A stretch of DNA of 64,000 nt from Scilla litardierei (GCA_030789695.1 CM061130.1:14685860-14749859), one strand, 5' to 3'; shown: positions 1-10,547, counted from the first letter of the stretch. Translations and numbers: made by a program. The notes: generated by a model not told the origin, from the sequence alone.

Positions 1-826
1 CGAGTGACACTGACATGCAAATTCCAGCACTGCAGCATCAACTTGCAGAAATTCCCCAGATTTCATCCGACCTCCGATTTGCGCGTTCTTGGCGGCGTTG
101 GAACCGTCATGAAGTCTACTATCCATAAAAAATATGAGAAAAATACTTTGATTGCTGGAATGATAGTAGATTTCAAAAGAGTGAGAGGCTGTCTGAAAAT
201 CTGGGCGCTGCATGTCCTCGGCATCACTCGGTCGAGTGGCAAATGTCACTCGGCCGAGGGGCATTTGATACTCGGGTGGACGGCTTTCGTCACTCGGCCG
301 AGTCGGGCTTCTGGGGCAGACTGACGGATTACAGTAAGTTGGACATTTTGGCTTGCCGTCGTCTGGGTGCCACTCGGGCGGACGGAGTCTCCGCACTCGG
401 CCGAGTCGACGTGCGATGCTCGGCCGAGTGCACGCTGATACATCTCTGTTGCGTGTCCGATCTGGCCGGCCGAGCGGGGTCTCAATGCTCGGCCGAGTGA
501 CTCCTTCACTCGGCCGAGTGGCATGCTGAAAATGCCCAATCTTCATCTTTTCGCTCCCCCGTCGCTCCTACAGCGTTCTTTCTTCTTCCACTCCTCTTCC
601 ATCGCAGAATAACCCTCAAAAGGGCCATGGTTGACACTCCGGAGTGGGCGCAAATCCTCTCGATCTCACAATCGATCAAAATCGCTCCATATTTCCTGAA
701 ATACGACAAAAACAAGAAATAGTGAAAAGTAACGCAATATCGTCGAATAATCGTGAAAAGCGTGATATGGGCGATCGAAGTGGCATGCAAATATGCAGAA
801 AAAAGGTGTAAAATATGGACCGATCA
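1..826 (-). repeat. 3' LTR of E1 (partial)
   Basis: Aligns base for base with 5916-6741. It ends CGATCA where other family members end TGATCA. The U3 palindrome array is present; the TATA and R/U5 part lies left of the window. Short ORFs in both directions here come from the GC-rich palindromes, not genes. Confidence 0.88.
227..518 (-). promoter_or_regulatory. Phased CTCGGCCGAG palindrome array in U3 of E1 LTR
   Basis: CTCGGCCGAG-like decamers start at 227, 249, 271, 293 (spacing 22,22,22), then 373, 396, 419 (23,23), then 465, 488, 509 (23,21). The arms CTCG and CGAG are mostly kept while the two central bases vary. Regulatory function is inferred from its place in U3. Confidence 0.6.
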
Positions 827-841
827 AAATCCCCCAAGCTT
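827..841 (-). promoter_or_regulatory. Polypurine tract of E1
   Basis: Read on the minus strand this is AAGCTTGGGGGATTT directly before the LTR, the position of the primer for plus-strand DNA synthesis. The same tract borders element A, element B and E3. Confidence 0.8.
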
Positions 842-2802
842 ACCTCTTACTCGTCCTCGAGGAAGACAAGTAGAAGGCGAACCCGAAGGGTAAAAATAAG
901 GAAAAAAAATGAAAAAGAATACGAAGTGGAAGGGGTCGCTAGATTATTCTCTCAGATCTCAAGCCATAAGCTACACATCACGATAACTTTGGAAATACGA
1001 ATCACATGCTATAAAGATTTCATATCTTACTTAAACATGGCACTTGCAAGCTTTTCAGATCAACAAAAGGGATTCTCTAAATTCATACAATCAATTCATA
1101 TCCACATCATGCATTTCATAGAATTTAATATACAAATGTTGGCGATGCACTTTTCAATCAAGAGTCATAAATGAAGCATATAAGATACACACCAAGCATG
1201 CAATAGAGAATAGAATAAAAGTCATGGCATTCACATATTTATTTCAAATCATGAAAAATCTCCATATCTAATATATTTTGCAAAGTCTAAGCATTATCGA
1301 ATATTCCCATTCATGCACGTCTCCACTCTAATGTCATACTCACTCATATGGTCAAATGAATTCACCCCCCAAGCTTAGCTTGAGGCGTCGCATCCAAAGG
1401 AATATAATAGTGGAAAATGGGATTTTTGCCTTGGTTTTCCCAAGTGTTTTGTGGCTCCAATAATAAGATAGAGAAACATTTTTCTTCTTTTTTTTCTTTT
1501 TGAACTATTTGTTTCTCATTTTTCTTTTTGGATTTTTGTAGGAGCTATATGATTTGTATTTTTGGCTTTTGGCTCCTTTTTGGCTTTTTGGACTTTTTGG
1601 AGCTAACTTTTCTTTTGTGGGGATTGTCGGGAAATATATGCGATATAAGTAGCTTTAGGAGGTGAACTCAAGTGACATGTAGAGAATAAAAAGATATATG
1701 TGGAGAAAGAAATAATGTAACACTCGGTTCACTCTAAGATGTGCACGAACGGTTCAATAAAATAATGCTTCAACTAAAACTCATATGTAAGCATGGATAT
1801 TCTCAATCATTTCAATAAATAGTGAAGTCAAGCAGTAAGTTTACAATCATATCAAGCATGCAACAGGGGGTGAATAAGACAATAAAACTGATGCTTCAGA
1901 TATACTAATGATGCGTGAATCTTGGTGCATTTCCAACAAAAGCATACTAAACACTAATCCATACATTCAGTTTCAATTAATATCATGCATTCATATATAT
2001 AGAAATCATCAAAAGAATATATAAGCAAGCACATGGATAGCAGGATACTGAAATACCCGAAGTAGCATGGTAATGAATAATAAGCATCGTGATGGTTGCT
2101 AAAGCAATAAGAGATATCATCATAAGGAACGCATCTAGCAAAAGAAGAGAAAGGAAAATAAAGAAATAAAAAATAAAAGAGAGGAAAGAAAAGAAAATCA
2201 AGCACACAATATGATGCATGAACACACATAAAAGGAAAATAAGATGGAAAAATCAAAAAGATGATGCGAGAATTTTGAAATTTTTTTTTTTAAAAAAAAC
2301 CCTAAAATAAAGTAAAAAATGCAACTAGATGGCATGGAAATGTACTCCCCCAAGCTTAAACTTCACATTGTCCTCAATGTGATCATAGTGGAAGAATATG
2401 AGGAACAACGATAATAATAAGGGGGTGAATGAAAAATGATGAAATGGATGACATGAAATCCTAATGCAACTACATGCACGTACAATGATGCATGAGAGCG
2501 CTTTCCCCCAAGCTTATACCAAACAATCCTATTCAAGTGACTCAATCAAAAATGTCATGGCTTTGTAAAGCGTGATCAGGTGAAATGAATAAGAAAGTGA
2601 GTATTCACTTGAAAGAAATGCTCGATGGTGGTGAGCAAAAGGATGTGGCGTATCAAAATATGGAGAGGGGAATTAATATATATAATGGGTTTGGGGTGTA
2701 AAAGATTTTTGTTGCCATCATATGAGGTGATATTTATTCAAGCAAATCTATACGGTCCTCTCGCTGTCGAGAGAATTCGTGTTTATTTAAAGCATAAAAT
2801 TT
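842..2802 (-). other. 3' untranslated region of E1
   Basis: AT-rich with no coding signal. It is about 90% alike to 31790-33758 of element A by eye. It holds further PPT-like AAGCTTGGGGG tracts on the minus strand near 1366, 2346 and 2503. An inverted repeat CACATTG-TCCT-CAATGTG lies near 2367. Confidence 0.7.
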
Positions 2803-4428
2803 CTACACTACTGGATTGATATCACCTATAGAAAAAGGCGGATCCAGTATCTTTGCTGGTGCAGGCAACTGCTCCAACTGCTCCTTCCGTGGCTCTGCCA
2901 GGCGCACATGTCCACGGACACCAACGAACTCTAGCAATGCATCCTCCAGCATTCCCACAAGGACTCCACCTGTACCCTGCAGAGAATAGGATGCATCAGT
3001 TCGCTGTAAAAATTTCACCCTCATAATAAAAGTATTCCAAAGAGGATCGTCAATAGAAATATATGAAATAAATAGTGGTGGACGATACTTCCCTGGAAAT
3101 AATCCAATATCCTCACGTGCCGTGATAGCTGTCTCCACGGTGTCTTCTCTATGCTGCTCAGGTAAATCTAGATCATAGGTGTGGACCCCATCAAGATGCT
3201 CCTCATCATCGTCGGACTCATCCCAGTGCACCCCTTGATCATATTCATATGTGTCCATGGGTGCTAACTCCTCGCTCTCCTCCACATATACGTCCCATCG
3301 TACCTCTTGATCGTATGTACATGAATCCTGCAAAAGGCACGATGAATCATAAAAAACATCATACACTGGAGGGAAATCAAAGATAAAGGGCGAGGGAGTA
3401 AAGAGATCTCCTTGAAGGGGGGCCAAAAGCTCTGTGGGGTAGTCCTCTGCGTCAGTGGGAGGATGAGGTGGCTGCGGAAGCTCTAATGGAGGAGGATAGT
3501 GCTCGGGATCCTCATGAATGGCTGTGTCCTCGTCCCGATGCACGACCTCCTCGGTGATAAGCTCTGGCTCTGTGTGTAAGGCCTCCTCAAAAGCATGCTC
3601 TGACTCCGTATGTGAGGCCTCCTCGGCAATATGCTCTGGCTCGATAGTGTGCTCCTTTGCCTTCTCATCAACTATCAATGTAGGCTCTCTCTGGGATGGT
3701 GATGCTGGCTGCTCATGTGTGTCAGCTTGTGGGGATGTATCATGTGGAGGGGAACGCCCGCAAGAAATCTGAAAATATAGTCTATCCCCCTCAAGTCTGA
3801 CATGGATGTCCTCCTCAATTGTTCCTGCAGCTGAAACACGGTTCATAACAAAATCTGCAAATCGTAGCTCAAATGCATCACCTGCTGTAATGCTCTCTGA
3901 ACCGGTGAACCTCGCTGACTCCAAGAGACCCTCCAATAATCTCTGAAATGCGTCCTCCTCTGGCTGCACATATGACTCAGTTTCTGCTTCCTTCACTACC
4001 TCTTCGTCCATCCACTCTTCATATGCAATAGATGTATCGTAGAAAGTGGGATCGACGACGGCACATTCTGGCTCTGGTAGTAAGTCTGGCGATGCTTCTT
4101 GCCCATAAAATGAAGAAGCAGAACTGATATCTTTGGAAATCCCTTCAACCTTAAGCATGAGCATATTCATTTCAAGTTGACTCTTCACCCGTTCCAATAG
4201 AAGGTTACCCTTTTCAAGCCCGGCTTGCACTTCAACCTGGTGTGCATGCATCTCATCAAAAAAGATCCTTTGTCTCTCATCAAGCTCGGGCCAGTGCATC
4301 TCCTCAAAAAGGTATTCGCCCATCTGAGCACTCTCCTCAAAATAGTATTCTCCCATCTCCGCACGAAAATACGCAAATATGCGCGGAATACGTTTCCGTA
4401 TATGCCCGCTCCGCCAGCGCAAGGCCAC
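2803..4428 (-). CDS. Acidic ORF of non-autonomous Athila-type element (541 aa)
   Basis: An uninterrupted 541-residue ORF and the only gene of E1. Residues about 1-100 are charged and helical-looking. A module at about 172-222 (ITAGDAFEL...FVM...GTI...LEGDRLYF) also occurs twice in element A's ORF and once in element B. A long Pro/Glu/Asp-rich region follows with repeats around YDQEVRWD. The last ~80 residues (from about DDPLWNTFI to the end DINPVV) are nearly shared with element A. There is no zinc knuckle, protease or RT motif. Unlike A, the N-terminus has no gag-like segment. I do not recognise the family; a structural or gag-accessory role is a guess. The first Met is used; its codons fall in an inverted-repeat region, so the true start is uncertain. 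Confidence 0.6.
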   Translation of the reverse strand: MALRWRSGHIRKRIPRIFAYFRAEMGEYYFEESAQMGEYLFEEMHWPELDERQRIFFDEMHAHQVEVQAGLEKGNLLLERVKSQLEMNMLMLKVEGISKDISSASSFYGQEASPDLLPEPECAVVDPTFYDTSIAYEEWMDEEVVKEAETESYVQPEEDAFQRLLEGLLESARFTGSESITAGDAFELRFADFVMNRVSAAGTIEEDIHVRLEGDRLYFQISCGRSPPHDTSPQADTHEQPASPSQREPTLIVDEKAKEHTIEPEHIAEEASHTESEHAFEEALHTEPELITEEVVHRDEDTAIHEDPEHYPPPLELPQPPHPPTDAEDYPTELLAPLQGDLFTPSPFIFDFPPVYDVFYDSSCLLQDSCTYDQEVRWDVYVEESEELAPMDTYEYDQGVHWDESDDDEEHLDGVHTYDLDLPEQHREDTVETAITAREDIGLFPGKYRPPLFISYISIDDPLWNTFIMRVKFLQRTDASYSLQGTGGVLVGMLEDALLEFVGVRGHVRLAEPRKEQLEQLPAPAKILDPPFSIGDINPVV

Positions 4429-4662
4429 GTCGCTACTATTTCTTTGCCGTTGGATTCGTTAGCAACCTCTCGATTGAGCCACGTTGCTAAGCCATTTTCA
4501 TCCGCGATTTCGAATTTGGGATGCAGTTGGGCCGTAGGATCTCGATCGGACGGTTATTAAGCGGTCGCGTCTCCGCTTGATCATGCACTGCTCGATTGAG
4601 CGGGCGACGTTGCGATTGTGCAACGTGGCCAAGCGCTGGCAGAGCGGGTGGTCGCTTCGGGA
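4429..4662. other. Repeat-rich segment replacing the E1 leader and PBS
   Basis: Between the ORF start and recognisable LTR sequence there is no tRNA-Asp PBS. Instead there are GC-richer direct repeats (CTCGATTGAG near 4472 and 4592). There is also an inverted repeat: minus-strand 4412-4440 resembles plus-strand 4620-4648 around GCGCTGGC. Origin unknown. Confidence 0.5.
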
Positions 4663-5783
4663 TGTGACCCAAAGAACGGTTGTAGTTTTATCGCAAGCGC
4701 ACGGCAAAGTGGCGAGCGGGTTATCGAACACAGGGAGGTGGTGTTGTGCTCCAATCTATCCTAGGTTGTTTTGACTACGAATGTTTTATTGGTGGAGATG
4801 GCTATGGTATGATATAATGGGAATGGTGGTGGATGTCGGTGTCGATGATAAAGAAATCGGTTCGAATATCGATTCAAATACAATATAATGAAAGAGGGAA
4901 TTTGCCTTGCGACGATCCTGTCACAATCGTCGGGCAAAGTATGGGGATATAAAATCAAATAAAGACGTCTAGGGCTAGGGAATTCCCACTACGGATCGTC
5001 ATACATCATCGTAAATAGTGAATCTCAATATTACTAGACTTGCATTGAGGTGAACTAGTCGTAACTGAATATAGAACCAAGCTCACGCTCTCGCGCTATT
5101 GCCGGTCTATAGCAACCTAGATTAGAGCCCAATCTCTTGCAAACCCTAACCTAAGCCACTAGCATGAAGATCGACGTCATCGTTCAATCGCTCCTCGAGC
5201 CCACTCTCGTGCAAACTCGAGTTACGATCTAGGTTGTGATAGTTCGTATTCGTCCAATCTCTTGCAAACGAATATGTGTATAGATTTACAATTAAAAATC
5301 CTAGCTTTGGTCCAATCTCTTGCAAACAAATCTAGAGAAACCCAATTGTAAACCTAAATCGAATATCTAGGCCTTCCCATCGATTAGAATCCAATCTCTT
5401 GCAAATCCCAAATCGATGGAAATCCCTAGCTATCCGTAGGAAATCAATCACAACCTAACCTCCTAGCAATTCTAGCAATTTAGAATTCATTCTTCACAAA
5501 TATGAAATTAGATCCATAGGGTTCATCCCCAAACCCTAGAACAACAAATCTACTCAAGCATAGCAATAAGGATATAAGAATCAATAAAAACCATTGCTTG
5601 CATATGGAAAGATAGAAAATCAAAGATTCAAATAATAAGAATAGAAATACTTAGCTTAGATGAAGAATTCCAATCCAAATACAAGCTTTTTGATCCAAGA
5701 GGGGAGCCTAGGGCATGGCCTAACCTCTAAAATAATCCTCCTAAAACATCTTGGGAACCCCCTCTAATGGTGGCTACAAACCC

Positions 5784-5791
5784 CTTAAATA
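5784..5791 (-). promoter_or_regulatory. TATA box of E1 5' LTR
   Basis: Minus-strand TATTTAAG, about 95 bp downstream of the palindrome array. Two AAACCCTA motifs (5803-5830) lie between array and TATA. The equivalent TATTTAAG is present in the A, B and E3 LTRs. Confidence 0.6.
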
Positions 5792-5886
5792 CTCCCCCAA
5801 AACCCTAGCAAGAAACCCTAGAAAACCCCTCAAATTCGTGCCCAAAAACAGCCCAAACCGCAACTTAAAATCTGGGCCCAGGCCGC

Positions 5887-6433
5887 ACTCGGCCGAGTGG
5901 AATATGTGACCCGGCCGAGTGACACTGACATGCAAATTCCAGCACTGCAGCATCAACTTGAAGAAATTCCCCAGATTTCATCCGACCTACGATTTGGGCG
6001 TTCTTGGTGGCGTTGGAACCGTCATGAAGTCTACTATCCATAAAAAATATGAGAAAAATACTTTGATTGCTGGAATGATAGCAGATTTCAAAAGAGTGAG
6101 AGGCTGTCTGAAAATCTGGGCGCTGCATGTCCTCGGCATCACTCGGTCGAGTGGCAAATGTCACTCGGCCGAGGGGCATTTGATACTCGGGCGGACGGCT
6201 TTCGTCACTCGGCCGAGTCGGGCTTCTGGGGCAGACTGACGGATTACAGTAAGTTGGACATTTTGGCTTGCCGTCGTCTGGGTGCCACTCGGGCGGACGG
6301 AGTCTCCGCACTCGGCCGAGTCGACGTGCGATGCTCGGCCGAGTGCACGCTGATACATCTCTGTTGCGTGTCCGATCTGGCCGGCCGAGCGGGGTCTCAA
6401 TGCTCGGCCGAGTGACTCCTTCACTCGGCCGAG
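5887..6433 (-). promoter_or_regulatory. Phased CTCGGCCGAG array in U3 of E1 5' LTR
   Basis: Copy of the array at 227-518 (here 6142-6433) plus two further motifs at 5887 and 5911, upstream of the TATA box in transcription direction. Confidence 0.6.
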
Positions 6434-7090
6434 TGGCATGCTGAAAATGCCCAATCTTCATCTTTTCGCTCCCCCGTCGCTCCTACAGCGTTCTTTCTTC
6501 TTCCACTCCTCTTCCATCGCAGAATAACCCTCAAAAGGGCCATGGTTGACACTCCGGAGTGGGCGCAAATCCTCTCGATCTCACAATCGATCAAAATCGC
6601 TCCATATTTCCTGAAATACGACAAAAACAAGAAATAGTGAAAAGTAACGCAATATCGTCGAATAATCGTGAAAAGCGTGATATGGGCGATCGAAGTGGCA
6701 TGCAAATATGCAGAAAAAAGGTGTAAAATATGGACCGATCAGCGGGCATGTACGGAAACGTATTCCGCGCGTATTTACGCATTTTCGTGCGTATTTCTCC
6801 ATTTAAAGTGTATTCTGCATTCAAAAATTCACAGTAATTAGCATAGATCTAGAAAAATATAAATAAATAGTCGTTGGAATTGTGAGATCGAGATCTAGTA
6901 TGAAAAATATATAAAGTGCAGAATTACTCAGTTTATTACTGTTTTGTGCTCAAATTAAGTGATTTCTCTAATAAATGATGATATACAAAATACGAACGTA
7001 TTAGAGACCCATTAAGCATCATATAAGCACAAAATAGGGTAAATAGGGTGTTAAATATACAATATTCAACCCGAATCACTCTCCCAACGA

Positions 7091-7321
7091 GAGTGATCTC
7101 CGTGTTACAAAAAGCCTTCGGTCGTTTCAGGTGCTCTCCATGCGGGAGTGATCTCTGTGTTACCAAAAAGCCTGCGGGCGTTTCAGGTGCTCTCTCTGCG
7201 AGAGTGATATCCGTGTTCCAAAAAGCCTTCGGGCATTTTAGGTGCTCTCCCCACGAGAGTGATCTCCGTGTTACAAAAAGCCTACGGACGTTTCAGGTGC
7301 TCTCCATGCGAGAGTGATCTC
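7091..7321 (+). repeat. 55-bp tandem repeat, about 4.2 copies
   Basis: GAGTGAT recurs at 7091, 7146, 7202, 7257 and 7312, so the period is 55-56 bp. Each unit contains CCGTGTTACAAAAAGCC and GTTTCAGGTGCTCTC variants. The period is not a multiple of three, so it is not a protein repeat. Confidence 0.9.
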
Positions 7322-7686
7322 TGGTTGTCTTGTCTTGAGCACTTGCGTTTGGGGTAGGGTTGAGCGGTCGAACAGGGAGAGGGTCTGGCCGTCCTCAAAC
7401 TATAAGGCGTGAACCCTTTGAGTCACACGTGTCTTGTCTTGTTTTGTATTGTCTTGTCCAGTCTAGGTTAGTCCCGTAGTCGATATCACACGCTACGGCT
7501 ACTGTCTGTCGCGTTTACTTTTTCTACACCGTGTTACTTTCTACTTAATATAACTGCCATATCATAACCCCAGCATGTTAATCAACCAGTAAAATGTTAC
7601 TCTTCATTACATTACACTTGCAGTAGAGTCTAACCCTTCTTTGTAGAATTTACCTGACGTACAGTTCCTTTTCTCTTGGGTGCTAT

Positions 7687-7791
7687 ATGTCAGGTGTCGA
7701 GCCAGAGTACTTGGACGAGCCAGACATTCCAGAGTACGTGGAGCCAGAGGGCGTCGACCCGGAGTACGTGCCTGAGGAGGACCAGAGCTAA
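7687..7791 (+). CDS. Possible 34-residue acidic micro-ORF inside LTR
   Basis: Starts ATG at 7687 and stops TAA at 7789. The peptide is strikingly patterned, with EPEYL, IPEYV and DPEYV recurring every 8-10 residues, rich in Glu, Asp and Pro. It resembles the acidic tail of a larger protein more than chance sequence, but no upstream exon is visible and no family is recognised. It may be a captured host 3' exon or coincidence. Confidence 0.25.
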   Translation: MSGVEPEYLDEPDIPEYVEPEGVDPEYVPEEDQS

Positions 7792-8138
7792 ATTTTCCTC
7801 ACGTTGATGAGTCAGAGTTTTTACTGCTTTCTAGTTGGGTGCGTAGCACCGTTTACTTTTCTGCCTAGGTTGGGTGCTTGCACCATTAGTTTACTTTCAG
7901 CTGCTTGTAGCCGTGTTGGGCATTTGTTTAGACTCTCTGTACTTTCTGGATATCTGTTGGAATAAAATGAATGCATTTCCTGTTTCGTACTTTCGTTGTT
8001 CTATACTTTTCTGCAGGGACCTATTTTATTGTCTTGGAGTACCTCACAGATGCTTATTGGGTCCGAGCCTCACAGCTCAGACCCAAGTGGGTCTTAGTCA
8101 CGCTTTGCCTCTGTAGTTTTGGGTAGCAGGGCGTGACA

Positions 8139-8364
8139 CTTCTTGGTGTGGTCAGACCCACCCAAGTCGGCATAGATCTTGGCTAGGTTCTGGCTCGCCT
8201 TAGGGCCTTAGCTAAAGTGTTTACCTATATGTTTTTTCGCTGCGATTTTTAATCACTCTGTTGTCCGTTCGACGTAGGATGTGCACAGATCTGAGCCCTA
8301 AGGGTCCCCCAAAACCCTTCACATGTCAGCATCTCAATTGTTTCGGTCATTTTTGGCCTTAACA
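8139..8364 (+). repeat. Tat-type LTR, right end
   Basis: The last ~40 bases (GTCAGCATCTCAATTG through GGCCTTAACA) match the LTR end at 50891-50936, and a PBS follows at once. The remaining LTR is interrupted on the left by the chromovirus-like LTR. Sequence upstream of the last ~65 bases diverges from the right LTR, so the two may come from related subfamilies. Confidence 0.65.
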
Positions 8365-8365
8365 G

Positions 8366-8384
8366 TTTGGCGTCGTCTGTGGAA
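8366..8384 (+). promoter_or_regulatory. Primer-binding site of the Tat-type element
   Basis: TTTGGCGTCGTCTGTGGAA directly after the LTR end. It fits the TGGCGCCGTCTGTGGG-type PBS seen in Tat-lineage elements, with one CpG-type change. The exact tRNA is not assigned. 8385-8564 after it is leader and possible gag start. Confidence 0.6.
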
Positions 8385-9622
8385 AACGTTCATAAGTTCG
8401 ACATCCCAAAGAAATAAACAAGCTACATCGGCTGGGCCCAGCAACGTCGGACCAAACCCAGGTCCAAGCGAGAAACAAAAAGCACATCGTCCAAGTGGAT
8501 GATTCCTCAGATTTTACATCCTCATCAAAAAGACCCAGGAGGGCCACCAAAGTACATAAGGTGTTGATCGTTCCCGGATATACACCTGGAAAACAATGTA
8601 GGTTTACCACAAATGCATGGTTAAGTGGCAAGCGGATATCGAATCACAGGGAGGACGAATGACAGTACTCTATTTCAATTACTAAGCTATTGGGTGGAAA
8701 ATCGTTTAAGAGGGGATGGTGCAACGATCGTTCGAGTATTAATGCAAAATCAATATAATAAAGTCGTCTATGGCTAGGGAATCCCCACTATGGTTTTTCA
8801 AGTTATCAATGTGAGTTATGAACAACCATGCAATTAAACTTGGTTAAAGGTGAACTTGCCGCAACTCTATGGAGAACCGACTCACGCTGTCATGCTATTG
8901 TAGGTCTATAGCAATCTAAATTAGAGCCTCGCTGTTGCGCAAGCCTAACTCAAACCGCTAGCATTAAGATCAACAATTATGTCCAATCCCAACTCAAGCT
9001 CGCTGTCACACAATTTGGGTTCGGATCTAGATCATGATAGTTCGTATTCGTTCACCATCGTGCAACGAGTATGAGTATAGTAAAATAATAAAAAATGCTA
9101 GCTTTGGTCGCTGTCGCGCACCAAATCTAAGGAATTTCGATTATAAACCTAAATCGAATATCTAGGGCTACCTTAGATCAAGATCCTCTGTCGAGCTCAC
9201 GAGATCCAAGAGAAATCCATATCTATTCGTAGTAAATCAATCAAGATCTAACCTTTCCAACAAGCCTAATAAATAGTATGGCAATTCGATAGATCTCACA
9301 ATTCAAACATTAGATCCATAGGTTCATCCCTTTGCCCTAGAGCAAAAGAACTACTCACAATTCATATTAGAAATCGATAGAGAGATAAGATCAACAATAG
9401 AATTCATCATGCAATCAAGATTCAACAAGAGATATGGCATATAAATCAAAACTTGCAAGAGATTAAGATAAACCAATGTCGCAAAAGAAGCTTTCAATAG
9501 AAAATTAAGATCCAATATTCAATATCTTACCAATATAAAAGCTAAAAATCTAATTAGAAACTAAGAAAAAATAGTTCTAAGAAGTCTATCTGGTCTCCCC
9601 TCGGGCTGGAGACAAAACTGGG

Positions 9623-9630
9623 CTTAAATA
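9623..9630 (-). promoter_or_regulatory. TATA box of E3 3' LTR
   Basis: Minus-strand TATTTAAG, 86 bp downstream of the palindrome array. One AAACCCTA motif lies between them at about 9682. The partner LTR has the same at 39921-39928. Confidence 0.55.
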
Positions 9631-9715
9631 CATGCCCAAAAGAACCAAAAAACGTAGACCAAACTGCATTTGCACCGCCAGAAACCCTACTTTTCCCGAC
9701 TGGGTATCTGCGCCA

Positions 9716-9990
9716 CTCGACTGAGTGGAAATCTTACTCGGTCGAGTGATAATTCTACTCGACCAAGTATGACAGTCTGCATATCATCCCAAAAAAACAG
9801 AGAAGTCAGCCTGGCTCTCTTCGAAATCTTGGCCTCCACTCGGGTGAGTCGAGTTCTTGCTCGGCCGAGTGGAATTCACCACTCGGCCGAGTACATTGTG
9901 GTACACAGGCTGGCAGGTGTTGTCGTGTCAGTTTTGCTCGGCCGAGTAGGCTGATTCACTCGGTCGAGTGAGCTACCTTGCTCGGTCGAG
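9716..9990 (-). promoter_or_regulatory. Phased palindrome array, three triplets
   Basis: Decamers start at 9716, 9737, 9758 (21,21); 9839, 9860, 9882 (21,22); 9937, 9959, 9981 (22,22). This is the clearest three-by-three arrangement in the window. Centres vary (CTCGACTGAG, CTCGGTCGAG, CTCGGCCGAG). Confidence 0.65.
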
Positions 9991-10547
9991 AGGCCTGTTT
10001 CAGTGCTCAGTTCTTCTCCTCATTGCTTAGTCGATTCCTTCGACGTCCTTCTTCTTACACTCATCCTCACGCATCGTTAACTCTCCGATATGATCATGAT
10101 CGATGCTCCGGCACACGTGCATGTCCTATAGGCTCCAAATTGCAACCGATTGCTACATATATCCTGAAATCAAACGAAAAATGAGAAATAGTGAAAATTA
10201 TCGAAATATCATCAAATAATCGTGAAAATTGCGATATGAGTGATCACTCCATATTTAATACCTTTTTTCTGCATGTTTTCATGATGTTTTGATCGCCCAT
10301 ATTGCATTTTTCACGATTATTCGACAATATTGCGATGTTTTTCACTATTTCTTGTTTTTGTCGAATTTCAGGAAATATGGAGCGATTTGGAGCGAAAATG
10401 ATATCAAATGAGTTTCACGCACTTTGGAGTGTCACCCACGACTTATTTGAGTATTTATCAGCAATGGAGGATGAGCGGAAGAAGGAGGAATTCGATAGGA
10501 GCGACGAGGAAGCAAAAAGGAGAAGGAATAAGCTCAGGAGCACTTCA

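Larger units (their letters stand above)
1..6741 (-). mobile_element. E1: non-autonomous Athila-type LTR element, left LTR cut by window edge
   Basis: Bases 1-826 repeat at 5916-6741 with about six substitutions and no indels by eye, so these are the two LTRs of one recent insertion. The left LTR is followed by a polypurine tract read on the minus strand. The only long ORF (2803-4428, minus) has no RT, protease or integrase, so the element must be mobilised in trans. The LTR belongs to the same family as element A and the Athila elements in this window. The usual tRNA-Asp primer-binding site next to the right LTR is missing. The left target duplication lies outside the window. Confidence 0.85.
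4663..6741 (-). repeat. 5' LTR of E1
   Basis: Homology to the LTRs of element A starts at about 4663 (CCCAAAGAACGG) and runs to 6741. The outermost U5 end with TGATC is not recognisable. It contains the U3 palindrome array, two telo-box-like AAACCCTA motifs and a TATA box. Confidence 0.8.
6742..8138 (+). repeat. Right part of a chromovirus-like LTR (host of E1)
   Basis: The right end (GGGCGTGACA at 8138), the GGTAGGGTTGAGCGGTC stretch near 7352 and the TGTACTTTCTGGAT...AATAAAATG poly(A)-signal-like end near 7940-7970 match the LTR at 40739-45337, which ends GGGACGTGACA. The first 350 bases (6742-7090) are AT-rich with nothing coding. E1 is inserted at its left. Assignment to the Tekay/Del lineage is inference from long LTR size and the end sequence. 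Confidence 0.55.
8565..10240 (-). repeat. 3' LTR of E3, main part
   Basis: Starts TGATCG on the plus strand and aligns with 38867-40122. It is split at 10240/22870 by element B; the remaining 54 bases are at 22870-22923. Older than the E1 LTRs judging by divergence. Confidence 0.82.

Noticed and set aside
4..539. Several overlapping ORFs of 85-106 residues in both directions
   Set aside because: They fall in LTR sequence, exist because CTCGGCCGAG palindromes lack stops in all frames, and repeat in the second LTR.
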